DNA of 64,000 bases, from the NCBI GenBank assembly GCA_022641095.1, contig JALCDB010000003.1:124001-188000 (forward strand), given 5' to 3'. This DNA comes from Bacilli bacterium (GTDB lineage: Bacteria > Bacillota_I > Bacilli_A > RFN20 > CAG-826). Shown piece after piece: positions 8,331 through 17,000 of the stretch; positions within the stretch are counted from its first letter, which is position 1, and every line of letters starts with the position of its first letter. A model generated the notes under the pieces. That model saw only the letters and a list, made by a program, of their open reading frames with translations, did no database searches and was not told the origin of the DNA. The position numbers and the translations under genes were made by a program.

Positions 8331-8336
8331 CCCTAT

Positions 8337-9149
8337 ATGGACTTCTTCTTCCGCTACAGTTTCCTTTTTTTCTTAGGTGGGATGGCCGGTTGGGTCATAG
8401 AGCTTTTTTTCCGACGCTTCGTCAGTCAACGCAAATGGGTCAATCCCGGTTTCCTCACCGGGCCGCTCCTTCCCCTCTATGGGTTTGGGCTCGCGGCCCT
8501 TTACCTTTTCTCGAACATGATCCCGTGGGAGAGTTTCATCCCCTCAGGGGTTGGGGCCACGGCGACGGAGATCCTCTGCATCGGAATCGCGATGACCCTC
8601 ATCGAATACCTCGCCGGATTGATCTTCATCAAGGGCTTGAAGGTTAAACTATGGGATTACAGCGACCGTTGGGGCAACGTTCAGGGCATCATTTGCCCGC
8701 TTTTCAGCTTGATTTGGCTTTCCGTGGGCGCTTTGTACGTTTTGACCCTCAATCCCGCGTTCGTCGCGATGACGGATTTCGTGATGGATAACCTCATCGC
8801 CTTCGCCACCGCGGAAGGGGTGTGCTACGGGGTTCTCTTCGTCGACCTTGGCTACAACTTGGGCGTTTACGCCAAGATCCGTCAAGCCGTCGCCAATCGG
8901 AAACTGGTCGTCGATTGGGACAAAATCAAGGTTTCCATCCAAGACCATTTCAAGAGGATCAGAAGGCATGCCAACTGGATTTTCCCATTCTCCCAAAGAA
9001 TGGAGGATTTCAACCAATTGATGCGCGAATACCTCGCCGTTTTGAAGCTCGACAATGAGACGCGCGTCGCCGATAAGAGACGCAAGAAGGATCTTCGAGC
9101 CGAAAAGAAGGACGAAAAGGGAGGGCCTGAGGGGCCAAAAGGCAAATGA
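8337..9149 (+). CDS. CmpB/PF06541-like membrane protein (putative ABC-transporter type IV)
   Basis: 270 residues. The N-terminal 160 residues carry four to five membrane helices with the family pattern GGMAGWVIELFFRR, WVNPGFLTGPLLPLYGFG and KLWDYSDRWGNVQGIICPLFS. The C-terminal 100 residues are cytoplasmic, basic and end in a Lys/Glu/Gly-rich tail. The molecular role of this family is not established. It overlaps the next gene by 4 nt (ATGA), so the two are probably one operon. Confidence 0.8.
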   Translation: MDFFFRYSFLFFLGGMAGWVIELFFRRFVSQRKWVNPGFLTGPLLPLYGFGLAALYLFSNMIPWESFIPSGVGATATEILCIGIAMTLIEYLAGLIFIKGLKVKLWDYSDRWGNVQGIICPLFSLIWLSVGALYVLTLNPAFVAMTDFVMDNLIAFATAEGVCYGVLFVDLGYNLGVYAKIRQAVANRKLVVDWDKIKVSIQDHFKRIRRHANWIFPFSQRMEDFNQLMREYLAVLKLDNETRVADKRRKKDLRAEKKDEKGGPEGPKGK

Positions 9150-9820
9150 ACTGGATCTTAGCTTACCTTTTCTTCGGCCTTTTTCTTGCCGCTTCGGCGG
9201 TCAATCTCGTCTGCGGGTACAACGAATGGGAGCGGGGCCGCCGCCGCAGCAAGCCCTTCTGCCTTCTTTTCCTTGCCCTTGCCGCGATGTGCGCGGCGCC
9301 AAAGGAACCCCTCATTTACGTGGGGGCTTTTCTCGGCATGGCGGGCGATGTTTTGCTTTTGTGGAAGAGCAAGCGCTCCTTTTTGGCCCTTGGGGCGGCC
9401 TCCTTCTTCCTTGGGCATGCCTGCTACGTCATCGAAATGCTGCTTATCATGGGCGGGGCGGGGTTGCTCGATTGGCCGGTTTACGGCTATATGATCCTCG
9501 TGGCCGTCCTCGTCGAGCTCGTCGCGGCCCCGACGATCTATTTTTTCACCAAGAAGAGCAAGCCGTTCACCGCGATCGGCGTTTTCTATAGCACCATCCT
9601 GATTTCGGTGGCCCTCATCGCTTTGCAAGGGACGTGTTGGGGCTACGCGAAATGGTTTAGCCTCGTTCTCGCCGGGGCCGTGTCTTTCATAATCAGCGAT
9701 TGCACCTTGGCGCTCACGCTGTTCCGCCACGACTTAAAACGGCGGGATTTCTGGATCATGCTGACGTATTTGATGGGTGAGGCCCTTATCGTCTGCGGCC
9801 TTCTTTACACGGTTCTTTAA
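9146..9820 (+). CDS. YhhN/TMEM86-family membrane protein
   Basis: 224 residues, about seven to eight membrane helices. The family signature is visible: GMAGDVLLLWKSKRSFLALGAASFFLGHACYV split over helices 2-4 (GD, K, F-GxxxFxxGH) and FIISDCTLAL near the C-terminus. Animal TMEM86 proteins are lysoplasmalogenases; the bacterial activity is inferred only. It is translationally coupled to the upstream CmpB-like gene. Its TAA interlocks with the minus-strand stop of rdgB (shared TTAA at 9817-9820), leaving no room for a dedicated terminator. Confidence 0.82.
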   Translation: MNWILAYLFFGLFLAASAVNLVCGYNEWERGRRRSKPFCLLFLALAAMCAAPKEPLIYVGAFLGMAGDVLLLWKSKRSFLALGAASFFLGHACYVIEMLLIMGGAGLLDWPVYGYMILVAVLVELVAAPTIYFFTKKSKPFTAIGVFYSTILISVALIALQGTCWGYAKWFSLVLAGAVSFIISDCTLALTLFRHDLKRRDFWIMLTYLMGEALIVCGLLYTVL

Positions 9821-10407
9821 ATCGAGAGATAGACGAGCAGTTTCCGCAGCGCCCGGGCGCGGTGGCTTACCGCGTTCTTTTCCTTTTCCCTTGCGGTTCC
9901 GAAGTCGAGGTCGGGATCGACGCAGTGGAAGATCGGGTCGTAGCCGAAGCCGCCGTCCCCCTTATATGAATCGGTGATGGCCCCGGGGCAGACGCCCTCG
10001 AAATAAAGAGGTTTGGCATCCTTTCTTTCCAAAAGGCAGATCGTGCAAAGAAAGGCGGCCCTGCGGTTCTTTTCGCCCGCTAACTTTCTTAGAACCGTTG
10101 CGCAGACCTTCTTATAGTCGCCTCCAAGCGTAGCGGCGTAGCGGGCGCTATGAAGGCCGGGGAATCCCCCTAAGGCCTCGATCTCAAGCCCTGAGTCGTC
10201 GGCGATGACGGGCCAATTCACCTTGTCGATGAGGGCTTTGGCCTTAAGGAAGGCGTTCTCGCGATAGGTCGCTCCCGTTTCCTCGGGATCGCTGTCGATG
10301 TTCAAGTCGCCGGGCGAATAGACCACATAGCCCCGCGGCGAAAGCATCTCGCGGTATTCGCGAAGCTTGTTTCCGTTATTGGTCGCCAGAACGATTTCCT
10401 TGTTCAT
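9817..10407 (-). CDS. rdgB: XTP/dITP pyrophosphatase (RdgB/HAM1)
   Basis: 196 residues, normal for the family. It hydrolyses deaminated purine nucleoside triphosphates such as dITP and XTP to monophosphates, keeping them out of DNA and RNA. Motifs: the N-terminal IVLATNNGNKLREY, VIADDSGLEIEALGGFPGLHSARYA, and the C-terminal GDGGFGYDPIF and SHRARAL. The ATG at 10407 overlaps the endA-like stop in an ATGA arrangement. An upstream in-frame ATG at 10431 would add eight residues not found in the family. Confidence 0.95.
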   Translation of the reverse strand: MNKEIVLATNNGNKLREYREMLSPRGYVVYSPGDLNIDSDPEETGATYRENAFLKAKALIDKVNWPVIADDSGLEIEALGGFPGLHSARYAATLGGDYKKVCATVLRKLAGEKNRRAAFLCTICLLERKDAKPLYFEGVCPGAITDSYKGDGGFGYDPIFHCVDPDLDFGTAREKEKNAVSHRARALRKLLVYLSI

Positions 10408-11291
10408 GCGGCGAAGATCCTTCGGATCCATTCGGGGTGATCGACGAAGGGGTTCCGGTTCCTTTGACGGCTCCTTTGGGCGCAGTCGTTGCGGCGGGCC
10501 TCAAGCTCCGAGACCGGATCGAGCTCGCTCCATTCGACCATGCGGGCGATCGATTCGCAGCAGTTGGCGATGGGGGTGCCGCGATTAGCGAAGTAGCAGA
10601 CGTACATATAGAAAACGATGCGGGCGCAGTCGCCCTTCACATTGTCGTTCGGCTCAAAATAGGAGGAAGTCGTATGGGCGTAGGTATAGGTGGTGCCTCG
10701 GAAGTCGAGCGTGGCGGGCGAGCCCGAAGCGGCTTCGCCGTATTTGAGGTTGCCTCGGCGGGAATTGGTGGCTTCGACGGTCGGGCGGATGTGGAGGGCG
10801 TCGGCCCCGCCCCCGCTTTTGCCATACAAGTTGTCCGAAAGGGCTTGGGGCCAGACGTGCTCGCGGTTCCATGTTCCGGCGGAAGAGGTCTCCTTGGGGA
10901 TGGAGACGTTAAGGTAGAACATATACATGTTGGAGGCGTTTTTGGGATCCTCATCGAAGCTCTCGAGCTCATAACCAAGGTCGCCCGAGCCGCTTCCGCT
11001 ATAGGAATAGTAGGCGGAAGGTTGGATAAGGTTGGTCAGCGAGGTTCTGAGGGTGCCGTTAAGACCGTTGGTCAAGGAATCGCTTATGGAAGAGTAGTAA
11101 CCGCCGAAATCGGAGTTCGAGGACAAAGGACGCGAACTCGCGTCGGAACTCGAAGAAAGCGAAGAGGCGATCGATGAGTCCGACGATTGCGGCGCTTCTA
11201 TAGACGAGGAACCCGAATCGTGTTTTGCGCAACCCATCAAGACCAAAGAGGCGACGAGGCACAAAAGAATGGTGGCTTTTTTGTTTACCAT
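10404..11291 (-). CDS. Secreted EndA-family (endonuclease I) lipoprotein nuclease
   Basis: 295 residues. It has a lipoprotein signal (LVASLVLMGC, Cys21) and a Ser-rich linker to about residue 60. The endonuclease I domain includes GTWNREHVWPQA (His145 as the His-Me finger base), DALHIRPTVEATNSRRGN and the C-terminal RNRNPFVDHPEW. Family members cut DNA or RNA non-specifically outside the cell, here tethered to the membrane. It is transcribed ahead of rdgB with a 4-nt overlap. Nutrient nucleic-acid scavenging is a reasonable inference. A weak TAATGT or TAAACT hexamer lies just upstream of the ATG. Confidence 0.88.
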   Translation of the reverse strand: MVNKKATILLCLVASLVLMGCAKHDSGSSSIEAPQSSDSSIASSLSSSSDASSRPLSSNSDFGGYYSSISDSLTNGLNGTLRTSLTNLIQPSAYYSYSGSGSGDLGYELESFDEDPKNASNMYMFYLNVSIPKETSSAGTWNREHVWPQALSDNLYGKSGGGADALHIRPTVEATNSRRGNLKYGEAASGSPATLDFRGTTYTYAHTTSSYFEPNDNVKGDCARIVFYMYVCYFANRGTPIANCCESIARMVEWSELDPVSELEARRNDCAQRSRQRNRNPFVDHPEWIRRIFAA

Positions 11292-11577
11292 AGGAACATT
11301 AGTTTAAAGGAACGAATCGGAGAATCAACTTTTTCTTGGAAACCGCCATGAGACTTGAGGCAGTGACGTAGCGTTTCTGTCGTCAAATCGTGATTCTTTA
11401 GTTTTGATGAGCCAAAACAAGACGTTTTTTCTGAAAAACGGCCTTTTTGACCAAGCCTTTCTCCGATGGGCATGTCGTGAGGAGAAAGGCGATGGGCCCG
11501 ATATCCATAAATAAAAAGCCTCTCTTCGGTAGGAGGGAGGGGCATTTGGCATAAAACCTTGAGGGGTTTCAATACAA
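11292..11577. other. 286-nt non-coding stretch with a perfect 10-bp hairpin
   Basis: No credible reading frame. A perfect inverted repeat (GCCTTTCTCC at 11455-11464 and GGAGAAAGGC at 11481-11490, 16-nt loop) lies in the middle. The motif GATGGGC occurs both in the loop start (11465) and just after the hairpin (11491). It lies upstream of endA (minus strand) and downstream of the minus-strand tRNAs, so part of it may be tRNA trailer. Confidence 0.5.
11511..11536 (-). terminator. Possible terminator of the tRNA transcript
   Basis: On the minus strand a short stem (about 5 bp, one G-T pair) around ACCGAA is followed by CTTTTTATTT. The stem is weak, but it is the first candidate downstream of the two tRNAs. 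Confidence 0.4.
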
Positions 11578-11651
11578 TGGAGCAGGTGACGGGAATCGGA
11601 CCCGCATAATCAGCTTGGAAGGCTGATGTTCTGCCACTGAACTACACCTGC
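11578..11651 (-). tRNA. tRNA-Gly (anticodon TCC)
   Basis: 74 nt including an encoded CCA. Acceptor arms GCAGGTG and CACCTGC pair fully, the discriminator is T, the anticodon loop is CTTCCAA between CAGC and GCTG, and the T loop is GTCCGATTC. It follows tRNA-Asp after 3 nt on the same transcript. Confidence 0.95.
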
Positions 11652-11654
11652 GAG

Positions 11655-11731
11655 TGGCGGACCATGGGGGATTCGAACCCCCGATCTTCTCCGTGACAGG
11701 GAGACATGTTAGACCGCTACACCAATGGTCC
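11655..11731 (-). tRNA. tRNA-Asp (anticodon GTC)
   Basis: 77 nt with encoded CCA. Acceptor arms GGACCAT and ATGGTCC pair, the discriminator is G, the anticodon loop CTGTCAC is closed by TCTCC and GGAGA, and the T loop is GTTCGAATC. First gene of the two-tRNA transcript. Confidence 0.96.
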
Positions 11732-11747
11732 ATTGGCTGCGAGAAAG

Positions 11748-11753
11748 AATATA
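11748..11753 (-). promoter_or_regulatory. Extended -10 (TGTTATATT) for the tRNA pair
   Basis: TATATT on the minus strand, preceded by TG one base upstream, 16 nt before the tRNA-Asp 5' end. The -35 region is not obvious, as expected for extended -10 promoters. Confidence 0.5.
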
Positions 11754-11784
11754 ACACAAGCCCCTTTGGAGGGCAATCGCGAGG

Positions 11785-11815
11785 AAAAGAAAAGCGGGGT
11801 TTTCGCGCCCCGCTT
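11785..11815 (-). terminator. Rho-independent terminator of the CPBP-traX-trxA operon
   Basis: On the minus strand AAGCGGGG and CCCCGCTT form a perfect 8-bp stem with an 8-nt loop, followed by TTCTTTT, 14 nt beyond the thioredoxin stop. Confidence 0.85.
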
Positions 11816-11828
11816 GGATTTCGCGATC

Positions 11829-12137
11829 CTATTTGAGGCGGCAGAAAGCCTTGACGGAGCGTTCGTCTATGTATCCGACGCGCTTGTCGACCAGTTTGCC
11901 GTCCTCGATGTAAAAGAGGGCGGGGATGCTGTAGACGCCGTAACGGGCGGCGAGTTCGGGGGCTTGGTCGACGTCGACTTTGATGACGGTCAGTTCCGGG
12001 TGGTCGGCGGCGACTTTCTCCACAACAGGGGAAAGCATGCTGCACGGGCCGCACCAAGTGGCGAAGAAATCGACCAGCGCTTTTGGGTTGGCGATGGCTT
12101 TGTCGAAGTCAATGGCTTTGTCGATGTGTTGAATCAT
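11829..12137 (-). CDS. trxA: Thioredoxin
   Basis: 102 residues, the full thioredoxin length. The redox motif is the canonical WCGPC at residues 28-32, preceded by LVDFFAT, with the cis-proline segment YSIPALFYIEDGK. It reduces protein disulfides in the cytosol using thioredoxin reductase, which is not in this window. A strong AAAGGAG site precedes the ATG by 8 nt. Last gene of a minus-strand operon, 19 nt after traX and directly before a hairpin terminator. Confidence 0.95.
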   Translation of the reverse strand: MIQHIDKAIDFDKAIANPKALVDFFATWCGPCSMLSPVVEKVAADHPELTVIKVDVDQAPELAARYGVYSIPALFYIEDGKLVDKRVGYIDERSVKAFCRLK

Positions 12138-12156
12138 ATGCTTGATCTCCTTTCGA

Positions 12157-13116
12157 TCAATTGAATACTAAAACAAAGACGAGCGCGATGATAGCGATAT
12201 GCACCGGATAGTATAGATAGTTGAAGGCGCGGAACCATTTGGAGTCGTAGCCGCGCCGGCCGTTATAGCAAAGAATGAGAAGGACGGATAAAAGGCCATA
12301 GGTCTGAAGCCCCATTTTGTAGACGTCGAATGTGTAGGGGGCCGCTTCGGTGGCGATGTAGCTAAGACCCCAGAAAACGATGGTAACGACCGAGAGGGAA
12401 GTGGCTCCGGCGATGTTAAGGAGCCGCTGATAGTCGGATGTCGCCTGATATTCGGCCAATCCTTTTTCGTCGAGGCTCAGGCTTTTTTTGACGAAGCGGT
12501 CGGCGAAAGGCCGCGCGTAGAAGAAACCAAGGAAAACCAAAAACCCAAAGAGCGAATATTGCGCGCGGACGAATAGAGGGAAATAATTCTGCCAACTGAG
12601 GGCGAAGCGAACCGATTCCGCGGTCGCGTTCGCGTAGTAAAGGGTGCAGATATCCGCCGCATAGGATAGAAGGATGTAGGCAACGGGCAAGACGGCGAGC
12701 CACTTCATCCAGTCTTTTCTTTCGGCGAGGCAGGCGAAGAGGGCGTAAAGAACGAGCGAGGTGAAGATTTGGGAGGAAGGGGCCCCGAAGTTCCCGATTC
12801 CGTTGAGGTTCAGGACGTAGAGAACCAACTCGACGACGAAGATAAGGGCGAACACGTCAAAGAGGCGCATGAGGTATTTTCCTTTGTCGTGGGTGTGGCG
12901 GAGCCCTTCGGCGAGCATAAGGGCGAAAAGCGGGAACGCCAACCGGCCGACGATGCGGAAGGCGAGGGCGGTCGTGGAGATGGCTCCCGAGTTGGCAAAA
13001 GATCCGCTGTAATCGTTAAGGAAAGCGCCGATATGGTCGAAGCTCATCGCAACGAGGGCGATGATCTTGAGCCAGAATTCGCTGAGGTTTTGGGTGCGGT
13101 AACGGTTTTGCATCAT
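12157..13116 (-). CDS. TraX-family membrane protein
   Basis: 319 residues with about eight membrane helices. Family features: FWLKIIALVAMSFDHIGAFL at the N-terminus, RIVGRLAFPLFALMLAEGLRHT, and a C-terminal CYNGRRGYDSKWFRAFNYLYYPVH. F-plasmid TraX N-acetylates pilin. Chromosomal Bacillota homologues are thought to act as membrane acyl- or acetyltransferases with unknown acceptors, so the role here is inferred. It overlaps the CPBP gene by 4 nt and precedes trxA by 19 nt. Confidence 0.88.
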   Translation of the reverse strand: MMQNRYRTQNLSEFWLKIIALVAMSFDHIGAFLNDYSGSFANSGAISTTALAFRIVGRLAFPLFALMLAEGLRHTHDKGKYLMRLFDVFALIFVVELVLYVLNLNGIGNFGAPSSQIFTSLVLYALFACLAERKDWMKWLAVLPVAYILLSYAADICTLYYANATAESVRFALSWQNYFPLFVRAQYSLFGFLVFLGFFYARPFADRFVKKSLSLDEKGLAEYQATSDYQRLLNIAGATSLSVVTIVFWGLSYIATEAAPYTFDVYKMGLQTYGLLSVLLILCYNGRRGYDSKWFRAFNYLYYPVHIAIIALVFVLVFN

Positions 13117-13973
13117 TGGATGTTGTTGACGATAATGGTGATCAGAATGCCGAGGAAATTGTTGGTCGCGTGGGCGAGGAAAGATGCCCCAAAACCCATT
13201 TTCTCATAGGTGAAAGTAAGGATAAGGGCCATCGTGAAATAAACGGGCACATTACGCCACTCATTGATTGAGGAAACCGCCTTGAAGTCGAAATGGATGA
13301 ACGTGAAGACAAGGCTTGTGACGATGAGGGCGAAGACCCAGTTGATTCGCTTCAAGAAGGTGTAAAGGCCGACACGATAGGTGAGTTCTTCGCAGAAAGG
13401 GCCGATGAGGCCGATGATGAGAAGGGAAGCCCCTGGGGCATAGGCCTCGACGGATTCCACCGTGGTTTGGTTGGCGTTGCTTTTTGAGGACAGGAGCAGG
13501 GAAAGGAAGCTCGTTATCATCATCATGCCAATGCCGATCAAAAAGCCAAGATAGGTTCTCTTTTGCCGGAATTTGGCCATTATTTTGTAGATGTTGCGCC
13601 CTAGGACGATGAGCAAGACGATAAAGAGGATGAGATAAGCCCCCAAGTTCAAATAGGCACTATAGGAGGCGGTCGTGACATAGGCGAGGAGGGCGTTATG
13701 GAGGCCTTCTCCGCTCAGCCCTTCGGCGGCGAAGGCGCCTTTGGCGATCGATTGAAGGATATAGGAGAGCAAATACGCCACGATGGTCAGCCCGATTGAC
13801 CCGACGAGGAAAAGCGCTATTTCCCCGGCTAAGCCGGTTACGGTGACTTGCTCCCAGCCGCTGCCGCGGTCGCTAGAGGGGTTCGGGGCGTGGCAGTGGG
13901 GGCATTCCGCTTCGGCGGGGTCGTATTCCTTCCCGCATTCGGGACATGTGATTTTCGTGAAGAGGTTTTTCAT
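13113..13973 (-). CDS. CPBP-family intramembrane protease with N-terminal zinc ribbon
   Basis: 286 residues. A zinc ribbon (Cys10, Cys13, Cys24, Cys27) opens the protein. About seven membrane helices follow, with the CAAX/CPBP motifs EELTYR (Glu195, Glu196, Arg200), FTFIHFDF (His227) and HATNN near the C-terminus. These residues form the glutamate protease site of the Rce1-like family. Bacterial members act in prenyl-type processing, bacteriocin immunity or unknown proteolysis. First gene of the operon; TAAAAT/TATACT-like hexamers lie about 30 nt upstream of the ATG. Confidence 0.9.
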   Translation of the reverse strand: MKNLFTKITCPECGKEYDPAEAECPHCHAPNPSSDRGSGWEQVTVTGLAGEIALFLVGSIGLTIVAYLLSYILQSIAKGAFAAEGLSGEGLHNALLAYVTTASYSAYLNLGAYLILFIVLLIVLGRNIYKIMAKFRQKRTYLGFLIGIGMMMITSFLSLLLSSKSNANQTTVESVEAYAPGASLLIIGLIGPFCEELTYRVGLYTFLKRINWVFALIVTSLVFTFIHFDFKAVSSINEWRNVPVYFTMALILTFTYEKMGFGASFLAHATNNFLGILITIIVNNIQ

Positions 13974-14044
13974 GGTCGCGCTTGTTTACGTAAGTATATT
14001 TTAATTGCTTTCCCGCGCGAAAGAAGAACATAATTTATTGACGA

Positions 14045-14065
14045 AGGAAACTCTTTAGAGTTCCT
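14045..14065. promoter_or_regulatory. Inverted repeat in a divergent promoter region
   Basis: AGGAAACTCT and AGAGTTCCT form an imperfect dyad (one extra A) around TT, 17 nt upstream of the giant-protein ATG and between divergent genes. It overlaps the candidate promoter region, so it may be an operator. An AATAAT hexamer ends 6 nt before the ATG at 14082. Confidence 0.45.
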
Positions 14066-14081
14066 AAAAAATAATCGATAA

Positions 14082-17000
14082 ATGGACATCGACCAAATCG
14101 TGCAAATCGAATCGCAGGTTCTCCTTTGGGCATTCGTGGCCATCGTCGTCTTTTTGGCGCTTGGCTTTCTGCGCGGCCTTTTGCGCGGATGGCGTTATGG
14201 GACGTATCGCCTCATCGCTTTCACGATTCTCATCGTCATCGCCTTCGCCACTTTGCCGGCCCAAGCGAACGCCGTCGGGGGGCTGAACATCGCCCAGTGG
14301 GTCGGACCGTCGTTGTCGACGAACGTCAACGGAACGCCGATCGATGTCACGGTCACCACCGTTTTTGGCACGATAAACAGTTTCGTGTCGGAAGTCTGCA
14401 AAGCCTTCAACGTCGGTTCGCCGGATTCGATCGCGGCTTTGGCGACGGCTCTCGCCACGAGCGTCATCAAATTGGCCATGATGGTGGTGGACGCCATCAT
14501 CGTCATCATCCTCGGCTCGTTTCTCGTGCTTCTTCTATGGCACCTTGCCTTCAAGCACATCATTCCGAAAAAACAGCGGAAGGCCTCTTATAAAAAGGGG
14601 AAGATCGCCAGCGCTTTCGAGGAAGTCGCCATCGTCGGCGTTCTCATGGCGATGTTCCTCACCCCCTTCACTTCCTTAATCAATTCGGTCGCCCACGGTT
14701 TCGACGGCGCCAGCGGGGACGATGAAGCTTCCGTGGTGGTGGATGGGCCCGCCTATTCGACCGTTAAAGCGGCCCTTGACACCTACGACGATTCCCTATT
14801 ATCAAAGGTTTTTTTCGGTTCTTACGCCCGCAACGACGAGAACGAATCGTTCGATGAGCAACTAGTCAATTTTTTCACGAGCGCCCCGGTGGCGAATTCG
14901 GCCGCGAACGCGAAGATATCCATCGGCGATTTGCTGGGCGACGTCACGAAAGTGGCCTCCGCCATCCTTAAGGGCGGGCTTTTCGATGAAGAAAACATGA
15001 ATGAGGTGGGTTTTCTCACTTTCGCCGCCAGCCGTTATCTGCCTGAACTTATCTATGCTTTGGCTGACAGCGATTTCTTCACGGCCCTTCTCCCGATCGG
15101 CGTGGAAATCGTCCTTTCGCTCCCAAGCGTTGAGGCTTATGTCGCGACCAACGAGGGCATTGACACCTCCCACGTCAACTGGGCGGACGGAATTGGTAAC
15201 CTCGCTCAATTGGTCAAGGACATCCAAGACGCCGGCATCATCGATGTTTTCTTCGATCCTGAGAACGAGGAGAAGCCCGTGGGGCTTAGCGGCGAAGGCA
15301 TCGCCGCCCTTTTCGACGAGACGCATGTCGCCAAGTTCAACAAAGTGCTTGACGATTTGGACTCCAACTCCTGGACCTTCCTCAATAAGCTTCTCCAGTC
15401 GGCCCTTTACGTCACGGCCTGCAAGTCCGCGCAGTCGCTCGCCGACGCCGGGCCCCGAAGCGCGACCTCGATCGACCTTTCCGACTTCTTGCCTTCCGTC
15501 GACACTTCCGATTCCGATGGCGACGGCAATCCGGGATGGGACAAGGACGGCGACGGCCTTCCGGACGCGTTGCCGGCGAGTTACTCCTCCATCAGATTCG
15601 GCGAGGAGATAAAGTCAGTTTACAATTCCATCGCCGATCTTAATGGCAACCTCGCCGATGAGGGCGTGGCCGATTTCATTCCGCAGATCGCGGCTCGCAT
15701 CGCCGCCAACACGATAACGACCGACAACTACGTCTCCGATCTGCTCTTCGACCATCCGCGGGTTCTTGAAAGCGCGATCGTGGGCGACGTTGACCCCACG
15801 ACGGGAGAGCTTACGAACATCGACCCGGTAACCGGCAAGAGCACGGGCACGACGTGCCTGCTCGACAATACGTTTCTCGTTAACGCGATGCCGCGCCTTC
15901 TAAGGATTCTCAGCGACGCCGTTTCCTCGACCATGGATGTCACGGTCGATGGTTTGGATGAGGCGATCGCTTCCCTTGACACGACTTTGGAATTCAAGGG
16001 GGAATTCAACGCGATGTTCAAAATCGTGAATGCCCTCGTCGCCCCGGGCGAAGACGGGGAAGGCAACCCCGTCGACGGGGGCATCGGCAAGACTTTCATC
16101 AAGCATTATGGCGATTTGCCGGGCATCGACTACGACCCCGACGGCAAGTTCAACGGCATTGACGACGGGCTGTTGGTGGATCTTGAGAACGCCATGAAGG
16201 CCATCGACGATTCGGTCGTCCTCCCAAAAATCATGAAAGGCGTGTTCTCCTCTTTGCTAGGGAAGACCTTTTCTTCCGCCATGGGCGAAGGGTGGGTCGA
16301 TCCAACCTTCCCCGAGGAAGGTTTAGGCCAATCCTTGGCCGATTTGCTGAGGACGTTCGGCGATTGCGGCGACCTCATCCGCTTCGTGACGAACCTTTCG
16401 AGCTCAGGATCCATGACAGGCAAGAACCTCGAGACCCTTTTGGCGCCATTGCGCGACCCGAGCTCCGGCTATGCCAATCAGTTTAAGGAGCTCCTTAGGT
16501 TCATGGCCACCTCGCCGATCCTTAATCCGGACGTGAGTCAAGAAGGCGGCGGAGTTGTCAAGAACACGAACTTCCTCCTCGTCGTCAACAAGGCCCTTGG
16601 GGCGATGGGCGACGATTACCTTATCACGCAGGAATATCTGTCTTCCCTCGATTTCAACGCGGCCGATGAGGCCGACGCCTTCGTCGATTGCGTCGTTTCG
16701 CTAGTCAGCAGCGGCCTTGTTTCCACCTTGTCGGATTACTCTGGATCCAGCCTCGACATCGCCGCCCTTCGAGGCGTCGATTTCGAGGAGCTTTTCTCCC
16801 ACGTCGACGATTCCTTCATCATGAGGAAGGTCTTCTCCCAAGTCCTCGACAAGACCGTTTTGCCGGTTGTCACGAGCCTTTCGACGGCGGACCTTTCCGA
16901 CGTCACGTTCGCCAACGTGACGAGCTGGGCCACCGAAGGGAGGGCCCTTGACGCGCTCGTTCGTTTTGCGAGCGAGATCGGCGATTTCTCCAATATCCAA

